The notes beneath the pieces are model-generated. The model made no database searches, was not told where the DNA came from, and was given only the letters and a program-made list of their open reading frames with translations. A stretch of DNA of 64,000 bases from Variovorax sp. PAMC26660. Lineage in GTDB: Bacteria > Pseudomonadota > Gammaproteobacteria > Burkholderiales > Burkholderiaceae_C. The number at the start of each line of letters is the position of its first letter. Position 1 is the stretch's first letter. A program made the position numbers and the translations under genes. This document shows, in pieces, positions 25,252-34,180 of the stretch. The stretch spans positions 6,377,501 to 6,441,500 of the forward strand of contig NZ_CP060295.1 in the NCBI RefSeq assembly GCF_014302995.1, written 5' to 3'.

Positions 25252-26178
25252 ATGGCACTCGACGGACGACTTCTCTCCAACGTGGGCGTGCTCGCCGCCG
25301 TCGTCGAAGGCGGCAGCTTTGCCAGTGCCGCACAGGCGCTAGGCCTCACGCCTTCGGGCGTCAGCCGCGCCATCGCACGGCTCGAAGCGCGCATCGGCGT
25401 GCGCCTGTTCGACCGCACCACGCGGTCGCTGAGCCTCACCGACGAAGGCCGGCTGCTCTACGCCAACATCAATCCGCTGGTGCTGGGCATCGAGGACGCG
25501 GTCACGCTCACGGCCGGTGCGTCCGGCGCGGTGCGCGGGCGCCTGCGCGTGAACACCGACGCCTTCACGTCCCGCCTGCTGCTGGCGCCGCATCTGCCGC
25601 GCTTCCTCGCGCTCTATCCCGAGCTGTCGCTGGAACTGATTGCGCGCGACCAGCTTGGCGACCTCGTGGCCGAGGGCTTCGACATCGCGGTGCGTTTCGG
25701 CGAGCCGCCATCGTCATCGCTGATCGCGCGCAAGCTGATGGACACGCGCATCGTCACAGTCGCCACGCCGGCTTACCTGAAACGCCACGGCCGCCCCGCC
25801 AAGCCTGCGGACCTGGTCGACCACACCTGTCTCCAGGTGCGCAACCCGGTCACCGGACAGCCCTACGCGTGGGAGTTCCAGCGCGGCCGCAAGCTGATCA
25901 AGGTGCCCACCACGGGCCGGCTGTTGCTGACCGATGCAGGCACCATCCTCGCCACCGCCCTTGCGGGTGTCGGCGTGGCGCAGATCAAGGCGGTGGGCAT
26001 CCAGTCGCAGCTCGACAGCGGCGAGTTCGTCGACCTGTTTCCCGACTGGCCGGACGAACGCTTTCCCCTGTATGCGCTGTATCCGTCGCGCCATCTGCCG
26101 GCGGCGAAGGTGCGGGCCTTCATCGACTTCATGATGGCGGCCATTGCACCGGAAGCGACGGCTAAAACCCGGCGCTGA
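25252..26178 (+). CDS. LysR-family transcriptional regulator (aliphatic-type, DsdC/TrcR-like subgroup uncertain)
   Basis: A 308-residue LysR protein. The winged helix-turn-helix is at residues about 10-65 (EGGSFASAAQALGLTPSGVS, RAIARLEARIGVRLFDRTTR), followed by the effector-binding domain with the common FDIAVRFGEPPSSSLIARKL segment. It diverges from the NmrA-like reductase gene, which it probably controls through the intervening dyad. The downstream MFS gene is in the same direction 94 bases later and may also be affected. The effector is unknown. Confidence 0.9.
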   Translation: MALDGRLLSNVGVLAAVVEGGSFASAAQALGLTPSGVSRAIARLEARIGVRLFDRTTRSLSLTDEGRLLYANINPLVLGIEDAVTLTAGASGAVRGRLRVNTDAFTSRLLLAPHLPRFLALYPELSLELIARDQLGDLVAEGFDIAVRFGEPPSSSLIARKLMDTRIVTVATPAYLKRHGRPAKPADLVDHTCLQVRNPVTGQPYAWEFQRGRKLIKVPTTGRLLLTDAGTILATALAGVGVAQIKAVGIQSQLDSGEFVDLFPDWPDERFPLYALYPSRHLPAAKVRAFIDFMMAAIAPEATAKTRR

Positions 26179-26272
26179 CCGGCATCCGGGCCGATTGCTT
26201 TCAGGTCCGTAAACGGCCAGCGCAAGGCGGCGCCGGCTCGCAAGATGAGGCTTTCCACCAAGGCCTTCCCGC

Positions 26273-27493
26273 ATGTCCGCAGCCCTCCCCCGCCCCTTCC
26301 TGAATCTCGCGTGGTCCAACCTCGCGGCGCAGTCCGCCGAGCAGTTGAGCCTTGCGGCCGTGCCGCTGGTGGCGGTGCTCGCGCTCGGCGCCGGGCCGGG
26401 AGAAATCGGCTTCCTGGCCGCCATCCAGACGCTGCCTTTTCTGCTGGTCTCGATGCCGATGGGCCTGCTCGCGGACCGCATGTCGCGGCGGCGGCTGATG
26501 GTCTGCTCCGAGGCCTTGCGGGCGGTGTCCCTGCTGGTGCTGCTGGCGATGGTGCTTGCATCGACCTTGAGCATCGGATGGCTGGCGGTGCTCGGCTTTC
26601 TGGGTGCCGTTGGCACTGTCGGCTTCAGCGTGGCAGCGCCTGCGTTGGTGCCGGCGCTGGTTCCGCGCGATGCACTGGCCGCAGCCAACGGCCGGCTGGA
26701 ACTCGCGCGCAGTGCGGCCTTCACCGCCGGCCCTGCACTTGCAGGCGCGCTCGTCGCGTGGGCGGGTGCGTCCGCCGCGTTCGTGCTGGCCGCGCTGCTC
26801 TCGGTCTCGGCCGTGGGCCTGCTGCTGAAGCTGACCGAAGCGCCACGCAACGCGGCATCGCAGCGCCATCCGCTGCTCGACGTGCGCGACGGCGCACGCT
26901 TCGTCTGGCAGCACGCGCTGCTGCGCCCCATGCTGATGACGGGCGCGGTCTTCAACATCTCGTGGTTCGTGCTGCAGGCGGGGTATGTGCCCTATGCCGT
27001 GCGCGTGCTGGGCCTGGGCGCGCAGGCGGTCGGCTTCACGCTCGCGATGTATGGCGCGGGCATGGTGACCGGGGCATTGCTCACGTCGCGTGTCGTTGCG
27101 CGCATGCCTTTCGGTCGCGCGATACAGGTCGGGCCTGCCGTGGCCGTCGTCGCCGCGGCCACGATGGCTGCAACGCTCATCGTGCCGAACGCGTCGCTGG
27201 CCGCGCTGTCTTTCTTTCTGTTCGGCGCGGGGCCGATGGTCTGGGTCATCACCACCACCACGCTGCGCCAGAGCGTGACGGACGCAGCGATGCTGGGCCG
27301 TGTGTCTGCCGTGTTCCTCACGATCAATGCGGGTGCGCGGCCCGTCGGCGCCGCGCTGGGCGGTGCGGTCGGCGCGGTGTGGGGAGAGCCGGCCTGCCTG
27401 CTGCTGGCACTGGCGGGGTTCGTGCTGCAGGCTGGGATCATTTTTTCTTCACGCATCGCGGGGCTACGGCACTTGCCCGTGGCAGCAGGCTGA
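26273..27493 (+). CDS. MFS exporter (EntS-like group)
   Basis: A 406-residue, 12-segment transporter. The LLADRMSRRRLMVCSEALRA loop is the group's motif-A, and ALVPRDALAAANGRLELARS is typical of the EntS/MFS_3-like exporters of siderophores and drugs. No siderophore genes lie nearby, so the substrate is open. ATG 26273 has AAGG about ten bases upstream. It converges on the LysR gene at 27501 with an eight-base gap. Confidence 0.85.
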   Translation: MSAALPRPFLNLAWSNLAAQSAEQLSLAAVPLVAVLALGAGPGEIGFLAAIQTLPFLLVSMPMGLLADRMSRRRLMVCSEALRAVSLLVLLAMVLASTLSIGWLAVLGFLGAVGTVGFSVAAPALVPALVPRDALAAANGRLELARSAAFTAGPALAGALVAWAGASAAFVLAALLSVSAVGLLLKLTEAPRNAASQRHPLLDVRDGARFVWQHALLRPMLMTGAVFNISWFVLQAGYVPYAVRVLGLGAQAVGFTLAMYGAGMVTGALLTSRVVARMPFGRAIQVGPAVAVVAAATMAATLIVPNASLAALSFFLFGAGPMVWVITTTTLRQSVTDAAMLGRVSAVFLTINAGARPVGAALGGAVGAVWGEPACLLLALAGFVLQAGIIFSSRIAGLRHLPVAAG

Positions 27494-27500
27494 GGTTTGC

Positions 27501-28430
27501 TCAGGCGGCCCGGCTGCGCCCCTGTCGCGCCGACGCCGGCTCCAGGAAAATCTGCCGGAAGTAATCGCGAAACGCCGTCATGGCGGGCGAGAACTCGACG
27601 CCCTGCTTCCATCCCAGGCCGATGTTCATGGTCGGCACCGCGTCGCGCAGGTTGATGGTCTCGATGCGCTTGCCCTCCAGCGACCAGGGGCGGTAGACCA
27701 TGTCCGACAGCACCGTCACGCCCAGCCCGTTGGCCACCGTGCTGCGCACCGCCTCCACCGAGCTGGTGCGCAAGCGGATGCGCGGCTGGTGCGGCGTCTT
27801 GCTCCAGTACTTCAGCGCCGTGGCCGCAGCCTCGTCCACGGTGAGCATGATGTAGGGCTCGGCCGCCACGTCGGCCAGCGTGACCTCGGCCTTCTCCAGC
27901 AGCGGATGCTTGGCGGGCACCCACAGCCTGCGCTGCGAGCCGAAGAAGGTTTCGAGCGACAGCTCGCGCAGCACGACGTTGGACGTGAGCACCACACCCA
28001 TGTCGTAGCTCTGGGTGATCAGGCCTTCTTCGATGGCCTCGCGCGCCACCTCGTGCACCTTCACCGTGACCTGCGGATGCAACTGCTCGAAGCGCTGCAA
28101 GTGATGCGGCAGGAAGTAGCCCAGCACCGTGTAGCTCGCGGCGATGGTCAGCGAGCCCTCGACGTTCGCGCCGTCGTGCGGCATGCGGATCGCCTCGTCC
28201 GCGGCCGACAGCACCGCATAAGCGTGGCTGAGAAAACGCCGCCCCGCCTTCGTCAGTTCCACACCGTGCGGATGGCGCTCGAAGAGCTGCTGCCCCATCA
28301 TTTCTTCCAGCTCGCGAATGGCGGTGGTCACGGCCGACTGCGAGATGTTGAGCTGCAGCGCCGCGTGCGAGATGCGCCCTACCTCGGCCACGGCGGAGAA
28401 GTACTTGAGCTGGCGAAGTGTCAGGGACAT
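27501..28430 (-). CDS. LysR-family regulator of the lactam operon (probable)
   Basis: A 309-residue regulator with the NAC/CysB-like start MSLTLRQLKYFSAVAEVGRI and HTH helix AALQLNISQSAVTTAIRELE. The effector domain follows with ASYTVLGYFLPHHLQRFEQL. ATG 28430 was chosen; the longer frame up to 28592 crosses the control region. It diverges from the 11-kb pxp/ABC/gab operon, so it is the natural candidate regulator, sensing the imported compound or its breakdown product. Confidence 0.88.
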   Translation of the reverse strand: MSLTLRQLKYFSAVAEVGRISHAALQLNISQSAVTTAIRELEEMMGQQLFERHPHGVELTKAGRRFLSHAYAVLSAADEAIRMPHDGANVEGSLTIAASYTVLGYFLPHHLQRFEQLHPQVTVKVHEVAREAIEEGLITQSYDMGVVLTSNVVLRELSLETFFGSQRRLWVPAKHPLLEKAEVTLADVAAEPYIMLTVDEAAATALKYWSKTPHQPRIRLRTSSVEAVRSTVANGLGVTVLSDMVYRPWSLEGKRIETINLRDAVPTMNIGLGWKQGVEFSPAMTAFRDYFRQIFLEPASARQGRSRAA

Positions 28431-28682
28431 GGAGCGCCTTCCTTGGGGCCTGGATGAGGTATTGCCAGATGCGCGCCGGGCACCCCACATTAGGTGGAAA
28501 CCCGATATCGCGAAATCGTGCCCCTCCAGAGTAGCGCTCAATGCGCGGCGTTGCAGCATCTGTTTTTCAGATACCGAGCCGCTCGAAAACAATGCTTTTC
28601 AGTCTTTCGACCGCTCACTAATCTTCGCCCTGTCCTGCATTGCCGCTTTCCGGCGATGCCCACAGAACAAAGGCTGCGAGAC
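28431..28682. promoter_or_regulatory. control region between LysR gene and pxp operon, with candidate operator
   Basis: This 252-base gap holds no credible gene. At 28558-28572 there is ATCTG-N5-CAGAT, a 15-base interrupted palindrome of the T-N11-A kind used by LysR proteins. It lies 111 bases before the pxpA start and 127 bases before the LysR start, about central for both promoters. Confidence 0.55.
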
Positions 28683-29462
28683 GTGAAGAAGACGCTGATC
28701 GATCTGAACTCCGACATGGGCGAAGGCTTCGGCCCCTGGACCATCGGCGATGGTGTCGACGAGCAGCTCATGCCGCTGATCAGCTCGGCCAACATCGCCA
28801 CCGGCTTCCATGCAGGCGATCCGAACATCATGCGCAAGATGGTGCTGCTGGCCCGCGAACATGGCGTGGGCATCGGCGCGCATCCCGGCTTTCGCGATCT
28901 CGTGGGCTTTGGCCGCCGCCACATCACCGCACCGGCCGACGAGCTGGTGAACGACATGGTCTACCAGCTCGGCGCGCTGCGCGAGTTCGCACGGCTGGCG
29001 GGCATGAAGCTGCAGCACATCAAGCCGCATGGCGCGCTGTACATGCACGCGGCGCGCGACGAGGCGCTGTCGCGTGCGCTGGTCATGGCGCTGCAGCAGA
29101 TCGAGCCCACGCTGCGCCTGTTCTGCATGGAAGCGTCCATCACCTGCCAGGTGGCCCGCGAACTCGGCCAGCCGGTGGTGCGCGAGTTCTATGCCGACCG
29201 CGACTACGACCTGAGCGGCTCCATCGTCTTCACGCGCCGTGTCGGGGCGCTGGAGCCTGCCGCTGTGGCCGCCAAGGTGCTGCGCGCCTGCACCGAAGGA
29301 CTGGTGCGCACGGTCGAGGGCAAGGATATTGCTATCGACTTCGATTCGGTCTGCATCCACAGCGACACGCCCGGTGCGCTCGCGCTGGTGCAAGCCACGC
29401 GGCGCGCCCTCGCCGACCACGACATTCGCGTTGCCGGCCTTGCCGCGCTGGCGCAGGCCTGA
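28683..29462 (+). CDS. pxpA: PxpA, 5-oxoprolinase/lactam hydrolase subunit A (LamB/YcsF family)
   Basis: A 259-residue LamB/YcsF-family protein beginning with the diagnostic [14 protein letters not shown]. Other landmarks are [40 protein letters not shown] and [11 protein letters not shown], and near the end [13 protein letters not shown]. PxpA is the hydrolytic partner of PxpB and PxpC in ATP-dependent 5-oxoproline cleavage. GTG 28683 has AAAGG nine bases upstream; in-frame ATG 28656 is a nine-codon-longer alternative. It is the first gene of an operon with biotin carboxylase subunits, which the best-studied E. coli system lacks, so the true substrate may be another lactam. Confidence 0.92.
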   Translation: MKKTLIDLNSDMGEGFGPWTIGDGVDEQLMPLISSANIATGFHAGDPNIMRKMVLLAREHGVGIGAHPGFRDLVGFGRRHITAPADELVNDMVYQLGALREFARLAGMKLQHIKPHGALYMHAARDEALSRALVMALQQIEPTLRLFCMEASITCQVARELGQPVVREFYADRDYDLSGSIVFTRRVGALEPAAVAAKVLRACTEGLVRTVEGKDIAIDFDSVCIHSDTPGALALVQATRRALADHDIRVAGLAALAQA

Positions 29463-29501
29463 TTGCGTTTTCCCGTTCTTGTTGTTCCAGGAGTGCACAC
29501 G

Positions 29502-29750
29502 ATGTCCGCTACCCACGAAGTCCTGAGCCCGCTGCCGGGCACCTTCTACCGCCGCTCGGCGCCCGATGCGCCGCTCTTCAAGGCCGAGGGCGACACCGTG
29601 GCCGTGGGCGACGTGCTGGGCCTGGTCGAGGTGATGAAGCAATTCAGCGAAGTCACGGCCGATGCGGCTGGCCGCCTGCAGCGCTTTCTGGTCGAGAACG
29701 GCGAGCCCGTCGATCCGGGCCAGGTGCTGGCCGTCATCGAGACGGCGTGA
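29502..29750 (+). CDS. biotin/lipoyl carrier protein of the lactam operon (AccB-like)
   Basis: An 82-residue single-domain biotin carrier. The modified Lys is expected at residue 46 in VEVMKQF, a variant of the usual EAMKM typical of carriers adjacent to PxpABC genes. It lacks the long N-terminal extension of the fatty-acid AccB. ATG 29502 has AGGAG ten bases upstream. It is encoded between pxpA and its cognate carboxylase. Confidence 0.88.
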   Translation: MSATHEVLSPLPGTFYRRSAPDAPLFKAEGDTVAVGDVLGLVEVMKQFSEVTADAAGRLQRFLVENGEPVDPGQVLAVIETA

Positions 29751-29769
29751 AAGCATGAGAGCAAGGCCC

Positions 29770-31164
29770 ATGAACGCTGCATTCGACAAGCTGCTGATCG
29801 CCAACCGTGGCGAGATCGCGGTGCGCATCATCCGCGCCGCGAAAGAATTGGGGCTGAAGACGGTCGCCGTCTACAGCGACGCCGACGCGCAGAGCCTCGC
29901 TGTGCAGATGGCCGACGAAGCCGTGCGCATCGGCCCGGCGCACGCCACCAAAAGCTACCTGAGCGTCGATGCGATCCTGCAGGCGGCCGCCGACAGCGGT
30001 GCCGGCGCGGTGCATCCGGGCTACGGCTTTCTTTCGGAGAACGCCGACTTCGCCGAACGCGTCGAGGCCGCGGGCCTGGTGTTCGTCGGCCCCACACCGC
30101 ACGCCATCCGCACCATGGGCGACAAGGCCGCTGCGCGCGCCGCCGCCATGAAGGCCGGCGTGCCCACGGTCCCCGGCAGCGCCGGCGTGGTCACCGACCC
30201 GGACACGGCCATCGAGGTGGCCAAGGACATCGGCTACCCGATCATGATCAAGGCTTCGGCCGGCGGCGGCGGGCGCGGCATCCGCGTGGCGCAGGACGAA
30301 GCCGAGCTGCGCCAGCAGTTCGCCACGGCCACCGCCGAAGCGCAGGCGGCTTTCGGCAACGGCGAGGTGTACCTCGAACGCTTCATCCGCCAGGCGCGTC
30401 ACATCGAAGTGCAGATCCTCGGCGACGGCCAGCGCGTGGTGCATTGCTTCGAGCGCGAATGCTCGCTGCAGCGCCGACGCCAGAAGGTCTGGGAAGAAGC
30501 GCCTTCAGCGGCCATCAGCGAGGCCACCCGCGCCGCGCTCTGCGAATCGGCGCTGCGGCTGGCCAATGCCGTGGCCTACCGGGGCGCCGGCACGCTCGAA
30601 TACCTGTACGACGACGACACGCGCGAGTTCTTCTTCATCGAGATGAACACCCGCATCCAGGTCGAGCACCCCATCACCGAAATGATCACCGGCGTCGATC
30701 TGGTGAAAGAGATGCTGCGCATCGCGCTGGGCCAGCCGCTGCGCCTGAAGCAAGAAGACATCCGCCTGACCGGTGCCGCCATCGAGGTGCGCATCAACGC
30801 AGAGAACGCCGCGAAGAACTTCATGCCGAGCCCAGGATTGGTCTCGCAGCTCGTGGTGCCGGGCGGGCCGGGCGTGCGCTTCGACACCATGCTGTTCCCC
30901 GGCTACACCGTGCCGGCCTACTATGACTCGCTGCTGGGCAAGCTGATCGTGCACGACACCGACCGCGCCGGCGCGCTGGCACGCATGCGCCGCGCGCTGG
31001 GCGAACTCAAGGTCGAAGGCATCCACACCACGATCCCGCTGCATCGCGCGCTGTGCGACGACGCCGACGTGGCCAAGGCCGCGTTCCACACGGGCTTTCT
31101 CGAAACCTGGCTGGCGGCGAATCCGCTGCCCGACGCCCCTGCGCTTGTGAAGGTGCCCGCATGA
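29770..31164 (+). CDS. biotin carboxylase of the lactam operon (AccC-like)
   Basis: A 464-residue ATP-grasp biotin carboxylase. It opens FDKLLIANRGEIAVRIIRAA, has the glycine loop ASAGGGGRGIR near residues 165-175, the metal/active-site segment FFIEMNTRIQVEHPITE near 290-306, and a complete C-terminal domain. It charges biotin on the carrier with CO2 using ATP and bicarbonate. ATG 29770 has AAGG upstream; in-frame ATG 29755 would add five codons. Its stop overlaps the pxpB start (ATGA). With PxpB/PxpC, which are homologous to the non-BC part of urea carboxylase, it makes a split urea-carboxylase-like enzyme. Confidence 0.93.
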   Translation: MNAAFDKLLIANRGEIAVRIIRAAKELGLKTVAVYSDADAQSLAVQMADEAVRIGPAHATKSYLSVDAILQAAADSGAGAVHPGYGFLSENADFAERVEAAGLVFVGPTPHAIRTMGDKAAARAAAMKAGVPTVPGSAGVVTDPDTAIEVAKDIGYPIMIKASAGGGGRGIRVAQDEAELRQQFATATAEAQAAFGNGEVYLERFIRQARHIEVQILGDGQRVVHCFERECSLQRRRQKVWEEAPSAAISEATRAALCESALRLANAVAYRGAGTLEYLYDDDTREFFFIEMNTRIQVEHPITEMITGVDLVKEMLRIALGQPLRLKQEDIRLTGAAIEVRINAENAAKNFMPSPGLVSQLVVPGGPGVRFDTMLFPGYTVPAYYDSLLGKLIVHDTDRAGALARMRRALGELKVEGIHTTIPLHRALCDDADVAKAAFHTGFLETWLAANPLPDAPALVKVPA

Positions 31165-32060
31165 CCGCTGCAACCACCCTCCCCGCCCAAGCCCGCTACA
31201 GCTTCGGCGGCGACGAGCACCTGTTCGTCGAGATCAGCGAAGAGATGTCGCTGCCCGCCTTCTTCAAGGGCATGGCCATCTGCAACGAGCTGCGCCGCCG
31301 CGCCCTGCCCGGGGTCACGGAAATCTGCCCGGCCAACGCCGCCTACCTCGTGCGCTTCGATCCCGATGCGATCGCGCCCGGCACGCTGCTCGCCACGTTG
31401 AAGGAGATCGAGGCGGGCCTGGGCGAAGCCGACCTGCAGTTGCAGACCCGCATCATCGAAATCCCGGTGCTCTACAACGACCCGTGGACGCACGAAACGC
31501 TGATGCGCTTTCGCGAGCGGCACCAGGACCCGACGAGCACCGACATCGAGTACGCCGCGCGCATCAACGGCCATGCATCGGTCGATGCCTTCATCGAAGC
31601 GCATTCGTCCGCGCCCTGGTTCGTGTCGATGGTCGGCTTCGTGGCCGGCCTGCCCTTCCTGTTCCAGATGGTCGAGCGCGAGCGCCAGATCCAGGTGCCC
31701 AAGTACCTGAGCCCGCGCACCGACACGCCCAAGCTCACGCTGGGCCATGGCGGCTGCTTCAGTTGCATCTACTCGGTGCGCGGCGCGGGCGGCTACCAGA
31801 TGTTCGGCGTCACGCCCGCGCCGATCTTCGATCCGGCGCAACGCCTGTCTTACCTGAAGGACCTGATGGTGTTCTTCCGGCCCGGCGACATCGTGAAGTG
31901 GAAGCCCATCGACCGCGCCGAATACGACCGCCAGATCGCGCAGGTCGAGGCGGGCACCTACACGCTGCGCATTGCACCGGTGTCGTTCTCGCTCAAGGAA
32001 TTCCTGGCCAACCCCGATGGCTACAACCAACAGCTGCTGAAGGTGCTCCATGGCGATTGA
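31161..32060 (+). CDS. pxpB: PxpB, 5-oxoprolinase subunit B (KipI/AHS1 family)
   Basis: A 299-residue protein with the AHS1 (allophanate hydrolase subunit 1) domain: YSFGGDEHLFVEISEEMS at the start and IIEIPVLYNDPWTHETLMRF, MVGFVAGLPFLFQM, and HGGCFSCIYSVRGAGGYQMF later. It is longer than E. coli PxpB (about 218 residues), with an N-terminal extension of 10-15 and a C-terminal part after the AHS1 core, features seen in the biotin-associated variants. It works as a complex with PxpC in activating the lactam. The start overlaps the preceding stop by four bases; its own end overlaps pxpC by 11. Confidence 0.92.
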   Translation: MTAATTLPAQARYSFGGDEHLFVEISEEMSLPAFFKGMAICNELRRRALPGVTEICPANAAYLVRFDPDAIAPGTLLATLKEIEAGLGEADLQLQTRIIEIPVLYNDPWTHETLMRFRERHQDPTSTDIEYAARINGHASVDAFIEAHSSAPWFVSMVGFVAGLPFLFQMVERERQIQVPKYLSPRTDTPKLTLGHGGCFSCIYSVRGAGGYQMFGVTPAPIFDPAQRLSYLKDLMVFFRPGDIVKWKPIDRAEYDRQIAQVEAGTYTLRIAPVSFSLKEFLANPDGYNQQLLKVLHGD

Positions 32061-33027
32061 AGTCATCAAGCCCGGCCTGGCGACCAGCGTGCAGGACGCG
32101 GGCCGCCCCGGCTACTACAACCTGGGCATTCCGCTGTCCGGCGCGCTCGATCAGCAAAGCCTGGTGCTCGCGAACCTGCTGGTCGGCAACGACGAGGGCG
32201 CGGCCGTCATCGAAAGCACGCTGCTCGGCCCCGAGCTGCAGTTCGACGCACCCGCACTGGTGGCCATCACTGGCGCCGACGCCAAGATCAAGCTCAACGG
32301 CAACGAGATGCCACGCAACGAATCCTTCGCGGTGCATGCCGGCGACAAGCTCAGCTTCGATTTCATGAAGCTCGGTGCCCGCATGTGCATCGCCGTGGCC
32401 GGCGGCATCGACGTGCCGGTGGTGCTGGGCAGCCGCTCGACCTACGGGCTGGGTGCCTTCGGCGGCTTCAATGGCCGCAAGCTGCTGGCTGGCGACAGCC
32501 TGCCGGTCGGAACGCCCTCGGCCAAGGCAAGGCCCGGCCGCAAGGTCGATGCCGCGCTGCTGCCCGTGCTGACAAAAGAAGTGGCGCTGCGCGTGCTGCC
32601 GGGCATTTACTTTCACCGCCTGCAGGAGGTGTCGGTGCAGAGCTTCTTCGCCGACACCTGGACCGTCGGCTCCGAGGCCGACCGCATCGGCTACCGCTAC
32701 AAGAACGGCACGCCGCTGAAGTTTCTCGACCGCAAGCCGCCCTTCGGCGCGGGCGACGATCCGTCGAACATCGTCGATGCGGGCTACCCCTATGGATCGA
32801 TCCAGGTGCCGGGCGGGCGCGAGCCGATCATCCTGCACCGCGACGCGGTCTCGGGCGGCGGCTACGCGATGGTCGGCACCGTGATCAGCGCGGACATGGA
32901 CCTCATCGCCCAGATGCAGCCCAACCACAAGGCGCGCTTCGTCGAGGTCGACATGGCCCAAGCGCTGGAAGCCCGCGCCGAGCGACGACGACACATCGAT
33001 CGTTTGCGCGCGGCGCTCGCGGCCTGA
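32050..33027 (+). CDS. pxpC: PxpC, 5-oxoprolinase subunit C (KipA/AHS2 family)
   Basis: A 325-residue AHS2-domain protein. Diagnostic segments are VIKPGLATSVQDAGRPGYYN near the start, RMCIAVAGGIDVPVVLGSRS near residue 110, FFADTWTVGSEADRIGYRY, and GSIQVPGGREPIILHRDAVS. It pairs with PxpB. The overlapping 11-base junction with pxpB implies fixed stoichiometry. After it the operon moves to transport genes 55 bases downstream. Confidence 0.93.
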   Translation: MAIEVIKPGLATSVQDAGRPGYYNLGIPLSGALDQQSLVLANLLVGNDEGAAVIESTLLGPELQFDAPALVAITGADAKIKLNGNEMPRNESFAVHAGDKLSFDFMKLGARMCIAVAGGIDVPVVLGSRSTYGLGAFGGFNGRKLLAGDSLPVGTPSAKARPGRKVDAALLPVLTKEVALRVLPGIYFHRLQEVSVQSFFADTWTVGSEADRIGYRYKNGTPLKFLDRKPPFGAGDDPSNIVDAGYPYGSIQVPGGREPIILHRDAVSGGGYAMVGTVISADMDLIAQMQPNHKARFVEVDMAQALEARAERRRHIDRLRAALAA

Positions 33028-33082
33028 GCCGCGCCCCCCTTCCCTCTCTCTTTTTTCACCGCTGTCATCCAAGGAGTTCTTC

Positions 33083-34168
33083 ATGAACAGTTCGCCCCTG
33101 CGCGTTTCATTGATCGCCGCTTCGCTCGCCGCCACCGGCCTGCTGTGGCACGGCGCGGCCTCGGCCGCCGACTGGTTTCCCTACAAGGCCGAGGCGACCG
33201 AGCCGGCCTTCTCCGCCGAGGGCACGAAGAAGCCCATCGACTACACGCCGCTGGCCAAGGCCTCGAAGAAGTGGGACATCTGCGTATCGTTCCCGCACAT
33301 GAAAGACGCCTACTGGCTCGGCGTCGACTACGGCGTGATCGAGGAGGCCCGTCGCCAGGGCGTGAAGCTGCAGGTGGCGGATGCAGGCGGCTACACCAAC
33401 CTGGCCAAGCAGGTCTCGCAGATCGAGGACTGCGTGGCGCGCGGCGCCAACGCGGTGATCATCGGCGCGATCTCGGGTGACGGGCTGAACAACGTCATCA
33501 AGGCCACAGCCGCGAAGAAGGTGCCGGTGATCGACCTCGTCAACGGCATCAGCTCGCCCGACCTGTCGGCCAAGTCGCTGGTGTCGTTCTACACGATGGG
33601 CCATTCAACCGGCGAGTACCTGGCGAAGAAGCACCCGGCCGGTTCGCCGCCCGTCAAGGTGGGCTGGTTCCCGGGCCCGGCCGGCGCGGGCTGGGTCGAG
33701 GCCGCGCACAAGGGCTTCATGGAAGCGATCAAGGGCAGCGCCGTGGTGGCGCTCGATCCGAAATACGGCGACACCGGCAAGGAGGCACAGGCCAAGCTGG
33801 TCGAAGACGTGCTGCAGGGCAACCCCGACCTTGCCTATGTGGCCGGCACCGCGGTCACGGCCGAGGCGGCCACCGGCATCCTGCGTTCGCGCAACCTCGA
33901 CAAGAAGGTGCAGGTGCTGTCCTTCTACATGACGCCGGGCGTCTACGAAGGCATCCAGAAGGGCCGCATCGTGGCATCGCCGGCCGACTCGATGGTGATC
34001 CAGGGCCGCATCGCGGTCGACCAGGCGGTGCGCCTGCTCGAGAACAAGGACGTGGTGAAGCACGTCGGCCCGAAGATCTTCGTGGTCGACAGCAGCAACA
34101 TCAAGAGCGTGAAGCTCGACGACATCCTGCCGCCGCCGGGCTTCAAGCCGGTGTTCGAGGTCAAGTAA
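33083..34168 (+). CDS. TorT-like periplasmic substrate-binding protein
   Basis: A 361-residue secreted protein of the periplasmic-binding-protein-1 fold, with a signal peptide (MNSSPLRVSLIAASLAATGL, cut near AASAA) and the TorT-group sequence WDICVSFPHMKDAYWLGVDY. The gene starts with AAGGAG nine bases upstream. TorT in E. coli senses trimethylamine N-oxide, but here the gene directly precedes a ribose-type ABC ATPase and permease and is best read as their binding protein. Given the operon, a lactam or related nitrogen compound is the expected ligand. Confidence 0.88.
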   Translation: MNSSPLRVSLIAASLAATGLLWHGAASAADWFPYKAEATEPAFSAEGTKKPIDYTPLAKASKKWDICVSFPHMKDAYWLGVDYGVIEEARRQGVKLQVADAGGYTNLAKQVSQIEDCVARGANAVIIGAISGDGLNNVIKATAAKKVPVIDLVNGISSPDLSAKSLVSFYTMGHSTGEYLAKKHPAGSPPVKVGWFPGPAGAGWVEAAHKGFMEAIKGSAVVALDPKYGDTGKEAQAKLVEDVLQGNPDLAYVAGTAVTAEAATGILRSRNLDKKVQVLSFYMTPGVYEGIQKGRIVASPADSMVIQGRIAVDQAVRLLENKDVVKHVGPKIFVVDSSNIKSVKLDDILPPPGFKPVFEVK

Positions 34169-34180
34169 GTCCGGCCATCC